Shown here piece after piece: positions 6,447 to 7,367 of a DNA stretch of 7,367 bases. The notes beneath the pieces were generated by a model. The model ran no database searches. It worked only from the letters and a program-made list of their open reading frames with translations, and was not told where the DNA came from. Position 1 is the stretch's first letter. The number at the start of each line of letters is the position of its first letter. The stretch lies in the NCBI GenBank assembly GCA_021163905.1, contig JAGGTG010000260.1, positions 1-7,367 of the forward strand, in the 5' to 3' direction. This DNA is from Candidatus Aerophobota bacterium. GTDB lineage: Bacteria > Aerophobota > Aerophobia > Aerophobales > B3-G15. The translations under genes and the position numbers were made by a program.

Positions 6447-6468
6447 ATACAGTTAGTATTATCTGTAT
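6447..6468 (-). promoter_or_regulatory. Small inverted repeat in the folE-fhs gap, next to the fhs ribosome binding site
   Basis: CTGTAT (6463-6468) and ATACAG (6447-6452) are perfect 6-bp arms around a 10-nt loop on either strand. On the - strand the stem ends directly against the AAGGAGGT that serves fhs. Such a stem could tune ribosome access or mark an RNA processing site between folE and fhs. It is AT-rich and short, so chance cannot be excluded, and no T run follows to make it a terminator. Confidence 0.25.
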
Positions 6469-6478
6469 TACGCTTTTT

Positions 6479-7048
6479 TTACTTTCCCCTTTCTCTCTGA
6501 AGCAGACTAATTGCCTCTGCTCTTGTAGCCGGATTTTCCCTAAATAAACCCCTGACAACCGATGTAACTGTAACTGTCCCTGGTTTTTTAACACCTCTCA
6601 TGGACATACAAAGATGTTCCGCTTCGATAATCACCATAACTCCCCTGGGCCTTAAAATATCGTTTATAACATCGGCTATCTGGGTGGTTAATCTCTCTTG
6701 AACCTGAAGTCTTTTTGAAAGAATATCAACAACACGTGCAAGTTTACTAAGCCCTGTTACTCTCCCTCCCCGAGGTATATAAGCAATGTGTGCTTTACCT
6801 ATAAAGGGAAGAATGTGATGCTCACAAAAAGAATAAAGGGGAATATCCTTTAAAAATATTATCTCATCATGTTTTTCTCCTTCTAAGGTAGTAAGAACCT
6901 TGCTGGCTTTTTCTTTACTTCCCCCAAAAAGATCCTCACACATCCTTACAACTCTGGAGGGAGTTTCCCTGAGTCCTTCTCTATTTGGATCCTCTCCTAT
7001 ACCTTCCAGAAAAAGTTTTACAGCTTTTTCTATTTTCTCTTTATCCAT
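6479..7048 (-). CDS. folE: GTP cyclohydrolase I
   Basis: FolE converts GTP to 7,8-dihydroneopterin triphosphate plus formate, the first step of folate synthesis and the source of the queuosine precursor. The 189-residue protein has the classical type I form. The N-terminal helix leads into GEDPNREGLRETPSRV (18-33). Zinc ligands are Cys75 and His78 in SFCEHHILP, plus Cys147 in EHLCMSMRG. His77 and His145 match the catalytic histidines, and LSKLARVVD plus RLQVQERLT are the standard core blocks. The start is the ATG at 7048-7046, with AAGGA 7 nt upstream. A longer open frame reaches back to 7177, but that extension runs across a consensus promoter and is not FolE-like. It is first in the folE-fhs-folD group. 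The formate it releases is a substrate of the next gene product, though the flux would be minor. Confidence 0.95.
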   Translation of the reverse strand: MDKEKIEKAVKLFLEGIGEDPNREGLRETPSRVVRMCEDLFGGSKEKASKVLTTLEGEKHDEIIFLKDIPLYSFCEHHILPFIGKAHIAYIPRGGRVTGLSKLARVVDILSKRLQVQERLTTQIADVINDILRPRGVMVIIEAEHLCMSMRGVKKPGTVTVTSVVRGLFRENPATRAEAISLLQRERGK

Positions 7049-7055
7049 AAATTTT

Positions 7056-7060
7056 TCCTT
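7056..7060 (-). promoter_or_regulatory. Ribosome binding site that fixes the folE start
   Basis: AAGGA on the - strand, within GGAAGGA, ends 7 nt before the ATG at 7048. It supports the 189-residue FolE and argues against an in-frame start further upstream. Confidence 0.75.
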
Positions 7061-7109
7061 CCAATTAACAAATATTTCTGTGATTTTTTTCCCAAAATTA
7101 TATCGCAAC

Positions 7110-7138
7110 ATTGTATCAGAATAGGCACATATTGTCAA
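7110..7138 (-). promoter_or_regulatory. Sigma70-type promoter with extended -10 for the folate operon
   Basis: On the - strand, TTGACA (7138-7133) is followed after exactly 17 bp by TACAAT (7115-7110). The bases TGA just before the -10 make it an extended -10 element. Transcription should begin near 7103, giving a folE leader of about 55 nt, too short for a tetrahydrofolate riboswitch. A second TATAAT-like hexamer at 7102-7097 lacks a matching -35 and falls at the expected start point. Confidence 0.8.
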
Positions 7139-7223
7139 ATAAAAAAGGGACTCAAGTCTGGCAAGATAGTTCACCACTCTTTTTTGAAAGGAGGGCTAAG
7201 AGAAAAATGTTAGCTTGTTATTG

Positions 7224-7367
7224 TTAATAGGCATATAATTTTCCATAAGGTCTGTGGGTATAAGGATAGAGTTTTAAAAATGGCCTTTCCTTAAGAATTT
7301 CTTCTAAACTTAAATTAAAATACCTGCAAAAATCAGACAAATGTGGAATTAAAAAATCTAAATCCTC
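7224..7367 (-). CDS. C-terminal end of an unidentified protein (cut by the window edge)
   Basis: A frame open from the right edge runs 47 codons to a TAA at 7226-7224 on the - strand. The other frames here are rich in stops. The peptide is rich in Leu, Phe and Tyr, starts with EDLDFLIPHL, contains LEEILKERPFLKLYP and ends in GKLYAY; the composition looks like real protein. I do not recognise the family. It lies upstream of folE on the same strand with an 85-bp gap to the folE -35 box, so folE has its own promoter whether or not read-through occurs. The codon bias towards A and T matches the neighbours. An accidental open frame of this length is possible in such AT-rich DNA but is less likely. 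Confidence 0.55.
   Translation of the reverse strand, partial: EDLDFLIPHLSDFCRYFNLSLEEILKERPFLKLYPYTHRPYGKLYAY

Noticed and set aside
7049..7103. Tetrahydrofolate riboswitch before folE
   Set aside because: The leader is only about 55 nt and shows none of the expected stems.
7144..7160. Short palindrome GACTTGAGTC followed by T residues on the - strand as a terminator for the upstream gene
   Set aside because: The stem would have four pairs with a two-base loop, too weak to call.
7049..7177. N-terminal extension of FolE to 7177
   Set aside because: The extension is not FolE-like and spans the promoter at 7138-7110. The ATG at 7048 has its own ribosome binding site and gives the family's normal length.
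7187..7227. Tiny + strand frame (ATG at 7207) behind an AAAGGAGG
   Set aside because: It has only six codons, the spacing is about 12 nt, and it lies antisense in a gap; probably chance.

Overview
The window reads as ordinary chromosomal DNA of an AT-rich bacterium (roughly 38-40% G+C by eye). The bacterial assignment rests on holA (a DNA polymerase III clamp-loader subunit), on Shine-Dalgarno-led starts and on two near-consensus sigma70-type promoters. The divergent FolD and Fhs proteins, the archaeal-type pyruvoyl arginine decarboxylase and a spacer made of short-period repeats would suit a deep-branching anaerobe or uncultured lineage, but I cannot name a phylum from this sequence.

Layout: two gene blocks point at each other. 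On the + strand, a promoter at 61-88 drives a tight cluster: pdaD (129-677), speY (682-1695), speB (1701-2588) and holA (2588-3595). Gene spacing is 4 nt, 5 nt and a 1-nt overlap. On the - strand, a promoter at 7110-7138 drives folE (7048-6479), fhs (6432-4687) and folD (4452-3592). The two blocks collide: the holA and folD stop codons share bases, leaving no intergenic DNA. The right edge (7367-7224, - strand) holds the C-terminal end of an unidentified gene upstream of folE.

Function: the + cluster encodes a full short route from arginine. PdaD decarboxylates arginine to agmatine, SpeB hydrolyses agmatine to putrescine and urea, and the deoxyhypusine-synthase-like SpeY probably builds homospermidine from putrescine. 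holA looks like a co-transcribed replication gene. The - cluster concerns folate and one-carbon metabolism. FolE starts pterin/folate synthesis, Fhs loads formate onto tetrahydrofolate, and FolD interconverts methenyl- and methylene-tetrahydrofolate. Together Fhs and FolD form the middle of the methyl branch used for formate assimilation or the Wood-Ljungdahl pathway.

Points worth a second look are FolD, which has Gln where the catalytic cyclohydrolase Lys belongs and Glu for a conserved Asp; the fhs-folD spacer, which is built almost wholly from four tandem arrays with periods of 9, 8, 7 and 8 bp; and the compact pdaD-speY-speB module. I found no mobile element, CRISPR array, RNA gene or clearly new system.
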